From NCBI GenBank assembly GCA_002839415.1, contig PGXZ01000001.1:1-57258 (forward strand): DNA of 57,258 bases, written 5' to 3'. The stretch is from Candidatus Saccharibacteria bacterium HGW-Saccharibacteria-1. GTDB taxonomy: Bacteria > Patescibacteriota > Saccharimonadia > Saccharimonadales > Saccharimonadaceae. Every line of letters begins with the position of its first letter. Position 1 is the first letter of the stretch. Shown in pieces: positions 1-8,359 of this stretch. The notes under the pieces are model-generated. The model was not told the origin of the DNA, searched no databases, and was given only the letters and a program-made list of their open reading frames with translations. A program made the position numbers and the translations under genes.

Positions 1-86
1 GCTGGTATGCCTCGGGGCATGGTTAATTCTCCTTATTTAGATTTATTATACTGCCTTTTTTGGAATAGACAGTGTGTCTAGTATAA
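1..86. other. Window edge with a small hairpin, no gene
   Basis: This stretch has a short dyad near 6-20 (TATGCC, TCGG loop, GGCATG) followed by AT-rich sequence. It may be the end of a transcript from outside the window. No coding region or known RNA was recognised. Confidence 0.2.
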
Positions 87-221
87 GGGGAGCCTGACAC
101 AAATCTTAGCGAAGATAAAGAGATAGATTCACTTAAATACAGTATCTATAAAGACATTATTATATTCACGGCTTCCATAGTCGAGAGTCTGCTGCAATAT
201 ACTATTGAACGACAGGTTCTT

Positions 222-581
222 ATGGGTAGGGCGGAAAAGAAGGTTATGGGATATAGCAAAAAATCAGTGCAAATTGGAAAAGTGTCACACGATTGCAACG
301 AGATGCATGACGAAATTATTGAAGTTGTAAAAACTAAAAGATATTTAAAATTGGGATCTGGCGATAGGGTTGACTTTAAAGATATAAATGCTGGCGCGAA
401 GCAAGCTGGGATTCTTACGGAGAAGCTATTTAGGCAAGCCGAAGGTCTTAGGGGTAAAAGAAATACGATTCACTTATCTACTTTAACGAAGTCATCAGAC
501 GATTATTTTGATAAATCTGACGTTCAAGAGGCTTTTGACTGTGCACACGATATTATTATAGCTGTCGAAAAATTATATTAA
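222..581 (+). CDS. Hypothetical protein, HEPN-like, possibly 5'-truncated
   Basis: The 119-residue product is not confidently recognised. It is helical and carries R-G-K-R-N-T-I-H at about residues 77-84, reminiscent of the R-x(4-6)-H motif of HEPN RNase folds. The same frame stays open upstream from 87 to 222 and reads like helical protein (for example ESLLQYTIERQV just before the first ATG), yet it contains no ATG, GTG or TTG. The usable ATG at 222 therefore probably lies inside an older, longer gene whose start is lost, or the true start is unusual. No clear ribosome binding site precedes 222. A HEPN assignment is inference from one motif; a decayed toxin or defence gene is possible. Confidence 0.45.
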   Translation: MGRAEKKVMGYSKKSVQIGKVSHDCNEMHDEIIEVVKTKRYLKLGSGDRVDFKDINAGAKQAGILTEKLFRQAEGLRGKRNTIHLSTLTKSSDDYFDKSDVQEAFDCAHDIIIAVEKLY

Positions 582-826
582 ATTATTTTACTTATCATCC
601 ATTATGTATGTGATATATTTTCGTATATTTTTTAATGGTTGGCGAGCCTAAGAGTTGCGATCTTTTTGCGTAAAAGTAGACTAATAAATAATAATTGTGT
701 ATTTTACTATAAACTACTTGATCCAATGAAATATAAAAAATAATTATATAATTACCTCATTTTTATATAAAAAGAGAATTTATGTACAACTGGGGGCGCG
801 GATGCTCTAGCCAAGCGTATTGATGT
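582..826. other. AT-rich intergenic region
   Basis: About 245 bases lie between the HEPN-like fragment and the end of the reductase gene. The sequence is very AT-rich apart from a GC-rich patch near 791-806. No tRNA cloverleaf, clear terminator or coding region was recognised. Confidence 0.3.
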
Positions 827-1531
827 TTAAAAAAACGCTTCCGTAAAAATATCATCTTCGTCGATATTCATCGATTTTAGAGTTCGCCACATATCGCTTG
901 TGAATTTAATTGATCCACAAATGTAGTAATTATTATTTTTTAGATATGGGTTGTATTTATTTATTATATCTGGGTCAATTCGTTTGAATTCATTAATATT
1001 TGGGTCGGTTGCTTTTTCCTGAGTTAGGCAATAGACAATTTCTAAATTCGGGTTATTGTCGGCTAGTTTGTTTAGGCTGTCAAAAAAGGTAATATCGTTT
1101 TTGGTTTTGTTGCTGTAGATCAATGTTGTTTTAGCGTCACTGCCGGATTTAATCGTGTTTTTGATTATGCTGAAAAATGGCGTTATGCCGATGCCGCCGG
1201 CAAGCATGACAATATTGCGCCCCTGGTTTTCGGGATAAAAGTTACCGTGCGGGCCATCAAATATTACTTTGTCATTTATTCGCATATCCAACATTGCCGA
1301 TGATATGGTTCCGTTTTTTTTGATAGTTAGGCTGACAAACTCATCGCTTGGAATGCTGGAAATTGTATAAGATTTGCCATGACCATAAACCGATGATGGT
1401 TTGATATCGACATATTGACCTGGCTGATAATCGTATTCTAGGCCATCGGTTGGTTTGAAAAATAGCGACGTAACATCAGCCGCTTCGGGCTTTTTATCAA
1501 CCAAAATAAACTCTCGTTTATTATTTTGCAT
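827..1531 (-). CDS. FAD/NAD(P)H-binding ferredoxin reductase-like oxidoreductase
   Basis: A 234-residue member of the ferredoxin-NADP reductase superfamily. The N-terminal half is an FAD-binding beta barrel with the flavin motif around KSYTISS (compare RxYS/T). The C-terminal half is a nucleotide-binding domain beginning with AGGIGITP and ending with a GS-x(5)-T-x-D-M-W type tail. Such enzymes move electrons between NAD(P)H and ferredoxin, flavodoxin or Fe-S proteins. It is the last gene of the minus-strand iscS-iscU block and overlaps iscU by 11 nt, so translation is probably coupled. A single-cluster ferredoxin is encoded divergently at 4486, and the two may be redox partners (inference). 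No fused 2Fe-2S domain is present. Confidence 0.85.
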   Translation of the reverse strand: MQNNKREFILVDKKPEAADVTSLFFKPTDGLEYDYQPGQYVDIKPSSVYGHGKSYTISSIPSDEFVSLTIKKNGTISSAMLDMRINDKVIFDGPHGNFYPENQGRNIVMLAGGIGITPFFSIIKNTIKSGSDAKTTLIYSNKTKNDITFFDSLNKLADNNPNLEIVYCLTQEKATDPNINEFKRIDPDIINKYNPYLKNNNYYICGSIKFTSDMWRTLKSMNIDEDDIFTEAFF

Positions 1532-1961
1532 ATTCTAAATAATTAAGTACTGCATTACGCAAGGCTTTATGTCCCAAGACTGAACAGTGAAATTTTCTAT
1601 CAGGCAGGCCGCCTAAACGCTCGACAATTTGTTGTGGTTTTAGATTTTGGGCGGTTTTTAAATCCATGCCGCCATTCTCGGTGGCCATTACGGACATCAT
1701 AGAAGCTGACGCTATAGCCGAGGCGCAGCCGAATGTTCGCCATTTACATTCTTTGATGCGACCGGTCTTTTTATCGACCTTTATCCATACATACATGACG
1801 TCGCCACATTCTGGGCTGCCAACGGTTCCGACGCCATCGGCTGCGTAGTTAGCTTCGTCATATAAAACATTTTTAGGCGAAAAGAAGTGATCTCTAACTC
1901 CTTCACTGTAGATCCAGTTTTCTCCGTCGGTGCTGTGATTTTGTTTATTATCTTTGGTCAT
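1521..1961 (-). CDS. iscU: IscU/SufU-type Fe-S cluster scaffold
   Basis: A 146-residue scaffold on which Fe-S clusters are built from sulfur supplied by the cysteine desulfurase. The three conserved ligand cysteines are visible: C52 in PECGD, C79 in FGCAS and C126 in KFHCSV, with D54 next to the first. An extra C72 is present. The gene starts 2 nt after the iscS stop codon without a recognisable Shine-Dalgarno sequence, which implies coupling to iscS. It overlaps the reductase gene downstream. Length and motif order match the IscU/NifU N-terminal family; the SufU loop insertion was not evident, so IscU-like is preferred. Confidence 0.93.
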   Translation of the reverse strand: MTKDNKQNHSTDGENWIYSEGVRDHFFSPKNVLYDEANYAADGVGTVGSPECGDVMYVWIKVDKKTGRIKECKWRTFGCASAIASASMMSVMATENGGMDLKTAQNLKPQQIVERLGGLPDRKFHCSVLGHKALRNAVLNYLEYAK

Positions 1962-1963
1962 AA

Positions 1964-3127
1964 TTATTTTATTGAGGATAAACTCCGTATTTTTTTAACG
2001 CACTCGGCCAAGATGGTAATTGTATTATCTAGGTCTTTTTTGCTAGCATATCTTCCTAGCGTAAAACGGACGCTGCAATGAGCGAGCTCTAGTGGTGTGC
2101 CGATTTGCATTAGGACATGAGATGGATTGAGGTCGGTTGACGAGCAGGCCGAGCCGGTAGAGCAGGCGACGCCTTCGTTATCTAGTAGTAAAACCAACGA
2201 CTCACCCTCAACGCCTTTGATCGAAACGTTAATATTATTCGGTAGGCGGTTATCCATGTCGCCATTAACTGAAACGTCGTTTATATTTTTTAGGATTTTA
2301 GATAAAAAATAATCACGAAGCTTTTGTAATCTTAGGCTTTCTGATTGTCGTTCACCCTCCGCAATCGATAAAGCCTCTGCCAAGCCAACAATAGCTGCGA
2401 CGTTTTCTGTGCCAGGTCTGATGTGTCTTTCTTGGTCGCCACCAAAAGTAATTGGCTCAATTCGACATTTATCGCTTATATATAAGCACCCTATTCCTTT
2501 TGGTCCATATATTTTTGATGAACTTATCGTTAAGGCGTCTACGCCCAACTTGTCAATGTCGATCAGTAGGAAACCGGCAGCTTGACAGGCGTCTGAGTGG
2601 AATACAGGTGTTGACACCATCGAATCCTTTATAATTTTAGCGATTTGATTGATCGGTTGAATTGTGCCTATTTCATTGTTCGCATACATAACTGACACTA
2701 ATATAGTGGTCGGCTTGATGCTAGATTTAAGTTGTTCGAGTGATACTAATCCATTGCTGTCGACATCTATATAGGTTATCTCAAAGCCTTCTGCCTCTAA
2801 TTTTTTACAAGAATTTAGTATTGCCTTGTGCTCGATACAAGATACGATTATGTGATTGCCCTTGTTTTGATTAGCCCTGGCAATACCTAATATAGCGAGG
2901 TTATCCGACTCGGTTCCTCCACTAGTAAATACAATTTCACTTGGTTTAGCGCCGACAATTTCAGCAATTTCAGCTCTTGATTTTTCAATCGCACTTTTGG
3001 CTAGTCGCCCTTCGTAGTGTAAAGATGACGGGTTACCAATCGTATCTTTTAGATAGGGTAGCATAGCGCTTAGGACTTTTGCGTCAATTGGCGTCGTTGA
3101 TGCATTATCTAGATATATTCTCTTCAT
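1964..3127 (-). CDS. iscS: Cysteine desulfurase, NifS/IscS family
   Basis: A PLP-dependent class V aminotransferase-fold enzyme that takes sulfur from cysteine and passes it to IscU for Fe-S assembly, and possibly to tRNA thiolation. Visible features are the N-terminal LDNASTTP, the TSGGTESDN motif, the PLP lysine in SSSKIYGPKG and the mobile catalytic cysteine in STGSACSS. The ATG at 3127 gives a 387-residue protein beginning MKRIYLDN, as in homologues. An upstream in-frame ATG at 3163 would add 12 residues unlike the family. An extended -10 box lies 10 nt upstream of 3127 and no Shine-Dalgarno sequence is seen, so the message is probably leaderless. It heads the iscS-iscU-reductase operon. 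Confidence 0.94.
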   Translation of the reverse strand: MKRIYLDNASTTPIDAKVLSAMLPYLKDTIGNPSSLHYEGRLAKSAIEKSRAEIAEIVGAKPSEIVFTSGGTESDNLAILGIARANQNKGNHIIVSCIEHKAILNSCKKLEAEGFEITYIDVDSNGLVSLEQLKSSIKPTTILVSVMYANNEIGTIQPINQIAKIIKDSMVSTPVFHSDACQAAGFLLIDIDKLGVDALTISSSKIYGPKGIGCLYISDKCRIEPITFGGDQERHIRPGTENVAAIVGLAEALSIAEGERQSESLRLQKLRDYFLSKILKNINDVSVNGDMDNRLPNNINVSIKGVEGESLVLLLDNEGVACSTGSACSSTDLNPSHVLMQIGTPLELAHCSVRFTLGRYASKKDLDNTITILAECVKKIRSLSSIK

Positions 3128-3137
3128 TGTTATGTCA

Positions 3138-3146
3138 ATTTTAACA
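3138..3146 (-). promoter_or_regulatory. Extended -10 promoter of iscS
   Basis: TGTTAAAAT reads on the minus strand (TGn plus TAAAAT) and ends 10 nt before the iscS ATG. The predicted transcript would start at or within a few bases of the start codon. Confidence 0.55.
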
Positions 3147-3194
3147 TCAATGCGACTGTTCATGAACTGTTAGCGCACATCGGTTGTTGATTTA

Positions 3195-3203
3195 TGTTAA
3201 AAT
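3195..3203 (+). promoter_or_regulatory. Extended -10 promoter of the U32-family gene
   Basis: TGTTAAAAT lies 10 nt before the ATG at 3214, with no Shine-Dalgarno sequence between. It is the same nonamer as the divergent iscS promoter 50-60 bp away, suggesting the two halves of the Fe-S block are fired by equivalent promoters. Confidence 0.55.
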
Positions 3204-3213
3204 ATAGTTCGAT

Positions 3214-4485
3214 ATGAATAAACATTTAGTTGAAATAATGGCACCTGCGGGCAGCTTTGAATCGCTTGAGGCGGCCATAAAAGCAGGTGCGGATTCAGTT
3301 TATTTTGGGGTAACTCAATTGAATATGCGAGCGCGAGCTTCGGCTAATTTTACGATTGAAGACATGGGTGAGATTGTGGCGCGAGCAAAAAAGGCAAGTG
3401 TTTTAACATATTTGGTTGTGAATACGCTATTATACGATCACGATATGGGCATTGTTCGTAAATTAATTGATGCCGCCAAGCAGTACGGTGTTGATGCAAT
3501 TATCGCGTTTGATTTTGCAGCGATAAATTATTGTAATGAAATTGGCATGCCAGTTCATGCAACTATTCAATTTTCGATATCTAATTATGAAGCGGTCAAG
3601 TTTTTTTCAAAGATGACAAATCGGGCGGTATTGGCGCGCGAGCTTACCCTTGACCAAATCAAGGCGATTTATAACAAGATTGTTGAAGAAAATTTAATCG
3701 GCAATGAAGGTCGATTGATGGAGATCGAAGTGTTTGGTCACGGTGCACTATGCGTGGCTCAATCAGGGCGATGCTGGATGAGTTTGTATACGCAAAACGC
3801 CTCTGCGAATCGTGGTGCGTGTCTGCAAAACTGTCGCCATGCATACAAAGTAACAGACATGAGTACTGGAAAAGATTTGGTTTTGGATAATCAATATATT
3901 ATGTCAGCCGCTGATATATGTACGATCGATTTTTTGGATAAATTTGTCGATGCGGGTATATCAGTGCTAAAGATTGAGGGCCGAGGGCGAGCTCCTGAAT
4001 ACGTTTATACCGTTGTTTCGACTTATAAAAAAGCCTTAAAGGACATCGAAGAAGGAAATTATACAAAAGAAAGAATTGATGGCTATTTTAAAGACCTAGA
4101 AACGGTATTTAATCGCAAACTCTCACACGGTAACTTTTTCCTTGGCAAAGAAATTGGCGAATACTCAAGCGTTTATGGTTCGGCAGCTACCGAAGAGAAA
4201 ACATATAAAGGTAAGGTTACTAACTATTTCTCCAAAATCGGTGTAGCTGAAATCTCCTTGGACGCTGGTGAGCTGAAAAAGGGCGAAAGAATATTATTTA
4301 CTGGCGAAAAAACGGGCATCGTGTTTGGCGTGGCGAATGACATTAGAATTGATGGAAAGTCAGTTGATGTAGCCCCTCAAAGGAGTGTTATTTCGGTAAA
4401 AGTCGATGAAAGAGTTAGGCGAAACGACTTGTTTTATATTGTGTCTGAAAAAACTAATCTACAAGATTACGGTTACGGAGAATAA
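3214..4485 (+). CDS. Peptidase U32 family protein (RlhA/TrhP-like RNA hydroxylation enzyme)
   Basis: A 423-residue U32-family protein. It begins with the typical AGSFESLEAAIKAGADSVYFG barrel start and has the family signature at about residues 171-190, E-x-F-x-x-G-A-L-C-x(4)-G-x-C-x-M-S, followed by two more conserved cysteines in RGACLQNCR. Members once called collagenase-like are now known in E. coli as RlhA (23S rRNA hydroxylation) and TrhP (tRNA U34 hydroxylation), which depend on an Fe-S cluster. Protease activity is doubtful. The ferredoxin gene follows with no gap, which supports a redox-dependent reaction. Leaderless start at 3214. The substrate RNA cannot be told from sequence. Confidence 0.88.
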   Translation: MNKHLVEIMAPAGSFESLEAAIKAGADSVYFGVTQLNMRARASANFTIEDMGEIVARAKKASVLTYLVVNTLLYDHDMGIVRKLIDAAKQYGVDAIIAFDFAAINYCNEIGMPVHATIQFSISNYEAVKFFSKMTNRAVLARELTLDQIKAIYNKIVEENLIGNEGRLMEIEVFGHGALCVAQSGRCWMSLYTQNASANRGACLQNCRHAYKVTDMSTGKDLVLDNQYIMSAADICTIDFLDKFVDAGISVLKIEGRGRAPEYVYTVVSTYKKALKDIEEGNYTKERIDGYFKDLETVFNRKLSHGNFFLGKEIGEYSSVYGSAATEEKTYKGKVTNYFSKIGVAEISLDAGELKKGERILFTGEKTGIVFGVANDIRIDGKSVDVAPQRSVISVKVDERVRRNDLFYIVSEKTNLQDYGYGE

Positions 4486-4722
4486 ATGGCTAATCATAAA
4501 TTTATTATTTCTCAACAAAGAAAAAACTGCATTGGTTGCGGTTCTTGCGCAATGTATTCACCGGAATGCTGGAAAATTAACGACCAAGACGGGAAAGCTG
4601 ATTTGGTTGGCGGCGTTCAAAAAGGTACGGTTATAGTCGCCGAAGTTGGGATGGAATATTTAGAAGAAAATAAAAAAGCTGCCGATGTCTGTCCGATGCA
4701 AATTATTAAGTTGAATAAATAA
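4486..4722 (+). CDS. Single [4Fe-4S] ferredoxin
   Basis: A 78-residue ferredoxin with ligands C15-x2-C18-x2-C21 and C69 followed by proline, the pattern of monocluster ferredoxins. C28 is an additional cysteine. The ATG directly abuts the TAA of the U32-family gene, so it is almost certainly translated by re-initiation and made in proportion to that enzyme. It probably carries electrons from the reductase at 827-1531 to the U32 enzyme or to Fe-S assembly (inference). Confidence 0.9.
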   Translation: MANHKFIISQQRKNCIGCGSCAMYSPECWKINDQDGKADLVGGVQKGTVIVAEVGMEYLEENKKAADVCPMQIIKLNK

Positions 4723-4924
4723 TTTTAGTTTGCCTGCCTTGTGTTGGACATTTTGCCTAGCAAAAGCAATAATAGTTAGATGTATCAAGCTGGGTATTCT
4801 TGAATAAACTAGGATGTTCGCTAGTCTAGGTTATTTGTTGTCAGTTCTTTTCTATAGCTGACGCCTGAGATGAGACTTATCAATCGTTTTAACAAGTGCT
4901 ATTGCTTGTTGCGGCTGAAATTAA
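4723..4924. other. Convergent intergenic region with imperfect inverted repeats
   Basis: About 200 bases between two convergent genes. An imperfect hairpin lies near 4804-4834 (AATAAACTAG paired with CTAGGTTATT), and a weak long-range inverted repeat joins about 4759-4774 with 4899-4912. These could act in transcript ending for either strand. No gene was seen. Confidence 0.25.
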
Positions 4925-5179
4925 CTATCCTTGTTTTCGAAATAATAAGCTACCAACAAATAGCACCAGTAATGATCCGACAACTGCAACTATAAATGAG
5001 CTTAAATTAAATCCGGTGACACCTACCCCGAAAATCATTTGGCCTAAATAACCACCAATAACTGCACCGACTATGCCTAAAACAATAAGGCCCAAGATTC
5101 CACCCTTTGCGCCGGGCATTATAAAACTTGCTATAGCCCCAGCTATTAATCCAAATATTATCCAATATACTATACTCAT
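4925..5179 (-). CDS. GlsB/YeaQ/YmgE family stress membrane protein
   Basis: A small 84-residue, very hydrophobic protein with three predicted membrane segments separated by glycine-rich turns (GAIASFIMPG, GIVGAVIGGYLG). This is the transglycosylase-associated/GlsB family, linked to envelope stress; its biochemical role is unknown. The start at 5179 is preceded by AAAGGAG about 9 nt upstream; a longer in-frame extension to 5263 lacks such a site. It follows the YggT-like gene by 29 nt, and both are probably on one transcript. Confidence 0.82.
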   Translation of the reverse strand: MSIVYWIIFGLIAGAIASFIMPGAKGGILGLIVLGIVGAVIGGYLGQMIFGVGVTGFNLSSFIVAVVGSLLVLFVGSLLFRKQG

Positions 5180-5208
5180 ATTTATTAACTCCTTTAAATT
5201 TGAAAAAA

Positions 5209-5601
5209 TTACTCTGTTTGTTGACGTCCCGATATAACTTTTATTAGGGTAACAATTCCCCATGCTATAACGGCGTATACGGCTATTGCTACTAATGTGG
5301 CAGGTTCGAATATTGATGTGGTTACATTGCCGCTAGACATACTCGTGTTGAATATACCAGTAAAAGGCGCTACAAATATTGCAGATAGACTGTAAACAAA
5401 ATCTACAAAACCTGTTGATGGATTGGCGCCTAAAAGCTTGAGTACAAACCGAAATGCTAATAATATTTCTAGTAAGCCAAAAATTAAATATACAAAATAA
5501 CCAGCCTTTTGGTAGCTGGTTGAATTTTGCCTGCTTGGCGTTTCTTTAGATGTGTTGTTGTCTTCGCTTGTGGTGATCGTTTCTTTTGTTATATCTGGCA
5601 T
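5209..5601 (-). CDS. YggT-family-like integral membrane protein
   Basis: A 130-residue protein with a polar Ser/Thr/Asn-rich N-terminus of about 30 residues, then a membrane segment around YLIFGLLEILLAFRFVLKLL, an amphipathic stretch with S-x-x-F-x-x-PF, and a final membrane helix. This layout fits the YggT family, implicated in osmotic or turgor protection. The start at 5601 is supported by GGGAGG a few bases upstream; the longer frame to 5715 is not. It probably heads a two-gene envelope-stress operon with the GlsB-like gene. Confidence 0.7.
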   Translation of the reverse strand: MPDITKETITTSEDNNTSKETPSRQNSTSYQKAGYFVYLIFGLLEILLAFRFVLKLLGANPSTGFVDFVYSLSAIFVAPFTGIFNTSMSSGNVTTSIFEPATLVAIAVYAVIAWGIVTLIKVISGRQQTE

Positions 5602-5634
5602 ATTGCCTCCCTTTATTAACGTTCCACTACTTAT

Positions 5635-5640
5635 ATTATA
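5635..5640 (-). promoter_or_regulatory. -10 box for the YggT/GlsB-like operon
   Basis: A perfect TATAAT on the minus strand, 33 bp upstream of the start at 5601, leaves room for the GGGAGG ribosome binding site. No convincing -35 box was found. Confidence 0.45.
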
Positions 5641-5775
5641 CGCTTTGTTGGTTGAAAAATATATGGGACAATATTTTTTGATTGTTATCAAATGTTCAAT
5701 GATGAGAAATTGCATCTACTGCATGGCGAAAATAACATATCTATTTTCTAAATAGATTGATATGGTGTATAGCGC

Positions 5776-5822
5776 TATAATAAATAAGATATAATCGAGA
5801 TAAAAACTAGCCGATTAGTTTT
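5776..5822 (+). promoter_or_regulatory. Promoter region and leader dyad of the restriction-modification operon
   Basis: Two perfect TATAAT hexamers lie at 5776-5781 and 5790-5795. A 7-bp perfect dyad (AAAACTA, 6-nt loop, TAGTTTT) follows at 5803-5822 in the predicted leader. It could be an operator or leader hairpin tuning methylase/nuclease expression (inference). Confidence 0.4.
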
Positions 5823-5855
5823 ATGGCGATAAGGGAAGTAGCAAATAGTTAAATC

Positions 5856-7589
5856 ATGATGCAAAAAATATCAAAAGCAACTCAGCGGAATTGGGACAAG
5901 CTAGGCGTCAGCAATACAGACGGCAAGCTTGTTTCGCGGGCCAATAAAAAGTTATCAACCAAGAATATCACACCCGTTGAGTATTTTGATAATAAAAACA
6001 ATATAAAAACAGTTGAGAATATTGTTATTAAGCTGCTCGCTTCTGGTGGGTCAATTGCTGATATTTTATATAGTGTAGGTATTGGGCTTTTTAAACGCCA
6101 GGGTATTATAGCTAGTGATGGTAAGGTTGATAATTTAAATATTGATAATTTTATAAAATCCAACGAGTGCCGATTGATTGAAGATGTCTGCGATTGTGAT
6201 CTACCATCTGATGAAACTGATATTTTAGGTATTATTTATCAGAGTTTACTGACTGAGGGTGTGAAAAATATTCAAGGTTCATACTACACTCCAAAAGACG
6301 TAATAAGAGATATGACTCGCGATATTCAGACGGATGATAGTCAAAAGGTTTTAGATCCTTGTTGTGGTAGTCTGGCTTTTTTGCTAAATATACCTAATAT
6401 AAAATCTGAACAGATTTATGCAATAGATATTGATCCAATAGCAGTTATGATTGCAAAATTCAATTATTTTATTAAGTTTCCAGGCGCAAATCAACCAAAT
6501 ATATTTTGTTGCGACTACTTAAATGACGAAACGGAAATTGATGGACAAGAGTTTGATTATGTAATAACGAACCCACCTTGGGGCGCTTCGGCTACAAACA
6601 CTCAAAACTACCATGAAATATTGTCCGGTGAAACGTTCTCTTGTTTTTTAGTTAAGGCGCATAAGTCACTGAAAAAAACAGGCCAACTAAGGTTTTTACT
6701 GCCCGAATCGATATTGAACGTTAAGGTTCATCGGGATATTCGCGACTACTTGCTTGGCAGTGCCGACCTATTATCAATAAAAATGTATCCAGACCTGTTT
6801 AGTGGTGTAACCACTAAGTATGTGGCAATAAAAGCAAAGCATACTGGCGACACTAGTAAAGTCGAGATTGATATCGCAGACCGTACCTGGGATGTTGAAA
6901 AAAACGTTTACAGATCAAATTCTAATCTTGTTTTTCGCTTATCAGACTCAATCGATGAGTCGATTATAGAAAAAGTATTGGAACGAAAGCGTTATGATCT
7001 GAGTAATAGTATCTGGGCTTTGGGTATAGTTACGGGTAATAATAAAGACAAACTACTCACAGAGTCGGCTATGAATTTGGAGCGAATATATACGGGCAAA
7101 GAAATTGCTCCGTACAAGCTAAAGCCCTCAAAATACTTTATAGATTATGATAGATCTCAACTTCAGCAAGTTGCCAAGGATGAAATTTATCGCGCAAAAC
7201 CCAAGCTGGTATATAAATTTATTTCTAAAAAGTTAGTGTTTGCTATTGATAGTTCAGCTAATTTATTTCTTAATAGTGCAAACATTTTAGTGCCCAAAAT
7301 ACCCAATATGTCAGTCAATACGGTCGCGGCTTTCCTAAATTCCGAGCTTTATCAATATCTATATATAAAATTATTCAGAGAAGTTAAAATTCTAAAAGGT
7401 AACTTGATACAGCTTCCGTTTCCAGAAATAGATGAAACACTAAATATTAAAATTGATAGCATGGTTGGAAATATTATAAATGCAAATACAGATGACAAGG
7501 AGCTTCAGGATTTCGTTTATAAGTATTATGGATTGACGGTTGCTGAGATTAAGTGCGTAAAAAAGGAGTTATATGGAACTATTGATTAG
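5856..7589 (+). CDS. Type II N6-adenine DNA methyltransferase
   Basis: A 577-residue N6-adenine DNA methylase. It has the YYTP segment (about residue 141) found before the SAM domain in HsdM/Eco57I-type enzymes, the SAM-binding motif I DPCCGSLAFL (about 167; the usual G-x-G is replaced by G-S) and the catalytic NPPW (about 239). The C-terminal 250 residues probably form the target-recognition part. It protects host DNA at the site cut by the downstream nuclease, with which it overlaps by 17 nt. Two adjacent ATGs (5856, 5859) are possible. A type IIG fusion is excluded by the absence of a nuclease motif here. Confidence 0.9.
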   Translation: MMQKISKATQRNWDKLGVSNTDGKLVSRANKKLSTKNITPVEYFDNKNNIKTVENIVIKLLASGGSIADILYSVGIGLFKRQGIIASDGKVDNLNIDNFIKSNECRLIEDVCDCDLPSDETDILGIIYQSLLTEGVKNIQGSYYTPKDVIRDMTRDIQTDDSQKVLDPCCGSLAFLLNIPNIKSEQIYAIDIDPIAVMIAKFNYFIKFPGANQPNIFCCDYLNDETEIDGQEFDYVITNPPWGASATNTQNYHEILSGETFSCFLVKAHKSLKKTGQLRFLLPESILNVKVHRDIRDYLLGSADLLSIKMYPDLFSGVTTKYVAIKAKHTGDTSKVEIDIADRTWDVEKNVYRSNSNLVFRLSDSIDESIIEKVLERKRYDLSNSIWALGIVTGNNKDKLLTESAMNLERIYTGKEIAPYKLKPSKYFIDYDRSQLQQVAKDEIYRAKPKLVYKFISKKLVFAIDSSANLFLNSANILVPKIPNMSVNTVAAFLNSELYQYLYIKLFREVKILKGNLIQLPFPEIDETLNIKIDSMVGNIINANTDDKELQDFVYKYYGLTVAEIKCVKKELYGTID

Positions 7590-8310
7590 TGCGTTAGCGG
7601 AAGACATAAAGCGGTTAAAAGATAAATGTGGTGATAAATATGATTTAAGTGACGAAGCTTTAGATAAATTGAATTCAGTTTTCCCTTTTAACAAATTCGA
7701 ATATATTATTTGTCACCTAATAGCCGAGGATATAATAACGCTTGATCGATATATAGAAATTCGCAACGCATATTTGGATAAAAATAAGTATTTAAATGTT
7801 TTTGAGATTACAGCGCCAAGGACATTTGGTGAGACTTGGGCGCAATGCCACCTAAATGAACTTGTGCCAGAATTAAAAAAACCTTCTAAAAAGCTTCATG
7901 AAGAGTATTCTGGTGAGTATGATTTTTGGTACGATGGTATTAGGATTGAAGTCAAAGCCTCGCGGGCAGTTAAGCGCTCAAGTGGTGATTCTCTTATTAG
8001 TAAAGCTCTATCTAGCGATTCGCTGTGTAATTTTGATATGAACTTTCAACAGATTAAACCAAGATATTGTGATGTTTTTGTGTGGATTGGGGTTTGGCGT
8101 GACACTATTAGATATTGGGTGCTATCAAGCAGTGATGTTGAGAATAATAAGTATTTTTCAAAAGGCCAGCACCGTGGCAATGTTGGCGAAGGTCAGCTTT
8201 GGATTAAGAACACTAATATCCAAGAATTTGATCAGTATCTGGTCAATCCAGGGGAAGTGTTAGGCAAGATCAAGGAAAAATCACTTGTGCAAGAGCGCTA
8301 TTCGGCCTAA
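7573..8310 (+). CDS. Type II restriction endonuclease, PD-(D/E)xK fold
   Basis: A 245-residue protein whose central part contains a PD-(D/E)xK-like active site: D117/D121 in YDFWYDG and E126-V-K128 in IEVKAS. This is the nuclease fold of most type II restriction enzymes. The gene overlaps the 3' end of the methylase by 17 nt, a standard coupled arrangement in which methylase is made first. The recognition sequence cannot be read from the protein. The low GC matches the neighbourhood, so recent transfer is not obvious. Confidence 0.82.
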   Translation: MELLISALAEDIKRLKDKCGDKYDLSDEALDKLNSVFPFNKFEYIICHLIAEDIITLDRYIEIRNAYLDKNKYLNVFEITAPRTFGETWAQCHLNELVPELKKPSKKLHEEYSGEYDFWYDGIRIEVKASRAVKRSSGDSLISKALSSDSLCNFDMNFQQIKPRYCDVFVWIGVWRDTIRYWVLSSSDVENNKYFSKGQHRGNVGEGQLWIKNTNIQEFDQYLVNPGEVLGKIKEKSLVQERYSA

Positions 8311-8348
8311 AGGCTGATATGCATTTTATAAGTTGATGCGCTATTCGG
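8295..8348 (+). repeat. 11-bp direct repeat at the end of the R-M operon
   Basis: GCGCTATTCGG occurs at 8295-8305, covering the last codons of the nuclease gene, and again at 8338-8348, 43 bp later. It may mark a small duplication or the scar of an insertion event. Confidence 0.45.
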
Positions 8349-8359
8349 ATTATAAATTA

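Noticed and set aside
791-826. GC-rich patch resembling part of a tRNA
   Set aside because: No acceptor stem, anticodon arm or T-loop could be formed before the neighbouring gene begins.
5856-7589. Type I HsdM subunit
   Set aside because: No HsdS or HsdR gene is present; the partner is a small PD-(D/E)xK nuclease, which fits type II.
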